DNA of 64,000 nt, from NCBI RefSeq assembly GCF_029852145.1, contig NC_079978.1, positions 4,340,001 through 4,404,000 on the forward strand, read 5' to 3'. Every line of letters begins with the position of its first letter. Position 1 is the first letter of the stretch. The position numbers and the translations under genes were made by a program. The notes beneath the pieces were generated by a model. It did no database searches, was not told the origin of the DNA, and worked only from the letters and a program-made list of their open reading frames with translations. Positions 63,618 through 64,000 of the stretch are shown here, piece by piece. Origin of the DNA: Microplitis mediator. Taxonomy: Eukaryota; Arthropoda; Insecta; Hymenoptera; Braconidae.

Positions 63618-64000
63618 TTATGTAAGGACACTTCGTGCAAATGTATCATTTGATTCCTGTATTGGTCTATTGTAAAACCTAGCGAAGACGGATGACTGCT
63701 TGGACCATCCCGCGGTCCTTCTAATTGTGTCGATATCAATTCCCCGAGCGTTGGCTTTGGAGACTGCGGCGTGCTTGGTACTGTACGCGCTGAACTGAGA
63801 TGTATCGACTCCAGCCATTTTCAAAAAATCTTTTACCCAATGGCTGAGCGTTTGAGCACTTATAGCCTTATGTGGCTTAACAGTAGAAATAAACAGGGCC
63901 TCAATATTTCCTCTCAATTGTTTAGTAACCTTCAAGTATTGTACGAGAGTCCTAGCGACACATATTTTTTGTTTTTCCTCAAAAAATGGTAGAGTCAAAT
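63618..64000 (-). CDS. Tyrosine recombinase C-terminal part, 5' partial
   Basis: The frame is open to the right window edge, so only the last 126-127 codons are seen and the start is outside. The sequence matches the catalytic C-terminal half of the eukaryotic tyrosine-recombinase transposon family (DIRS/Crypton-type). Visible are an FISTVKPHKAIS segment, an HWVKDFL helix, the AxSTxH block, the AGW motif (Trp at about residue 98) and FYNRP with the likely Tyr nucleophile at about 109. The HxxR box, usually HSTR in this family, reads YSTK at 72-75, so both the His and the second catalytic Arg are replaced. The first catalytic Arg would lie outside the window. Expected role: DNA strand exchange for transposition. 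The frame has no stops, but the active site looks impaired. The family is recalled, not searched. Confidence 0.75.
   Translation of the reverse strand, partial: LTLPFFEEKQKICVARTLVQYLKVTKQLRGNIEALFISTVKPHKAISAQTLSHWVKDFLKMAGVDTSQFSAYSTKHAAVSKANARGIDIDTIRRTAGWSKQSSVFARFYNRPIQESNDTFARSVLT

Noticed and set aside
1..64000. tRNA, rRNA and known microRNA genes
   Set aside because: Read for T-loop GGTTCGA-type boxes, rRNA-like conserved blocks and familiar microRNA seeds; nothing convincing seen by eye. A covariance-model scan would be decisive.

Overview
The window looks like AT-rich arthropod nuclear DNA, most likely an insect and possibly a parasitoid-type hymenopteran. That guess rests on composition, the many short inverted-repeat elements, long stretches without genes, a textbook recursive splice site and a chuvirus-type glycoprotein gene. 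No host protein-coding exon can be supported. I see four protein-coding regions in 64 kb, and all of them come from viruses or mobile elements.

Left end (1-about 6.6 kb): a strongly A-rich unit. It carries the 3' part of an intact glycoprotein gene of the chuvirus/BEL-Pao 'env' type, open from the left window edge to 1613, with a membrane segment and a long tail holding PSAP and YPSL late-domain motifs. Two small genes follow (1738-2157 and 3477-3908). Their proteins share an exact zinc-ligand spacing, C-x2-C-x30-C-x2-C-x12-C-x2-C, so they are probably ancient duplicates. A TATA-like box followed by a shared 24-bp motif occurs twice, upstream of the third gene and again near 5.75 kb inside a possible 3' LTR. 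My reading is the 3' end of an endogenous retrovirus-like element with accessory genes and perhaps an internal promoter. An integrated RNA-virus copy is the alternative.

Middle (6.6-63 kb): non-coding. A GC-richer stretch ending in a strong + strand splice donor at 21925/21926 looks like a long 5' leader exon loaded with upstream ORFs. A recursive splice site at 54092/54093 lies 32 kb downstream on the same strand. This suggests that most of the right two-thirds of the window is a very long first intron of a host gene whose coding exons lie beyond the right edge. The region alternates AT-rich sequence with GC-richer unique islands every 1-3 kb, and it is full of short terminal-inverted-repeat (MITE-like) elements. 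Eight insertions of one family (A) were found. Six have perfect or near-perfect 8-bp target duplications and six sit inside other inverted-repeat elements.

Right end (63-64 kb): an 82-bp perfect inverted repeat, then the C-terminal half of a minus-strand tyrosine recombinase whose usual HxxR motif reads YSTK.
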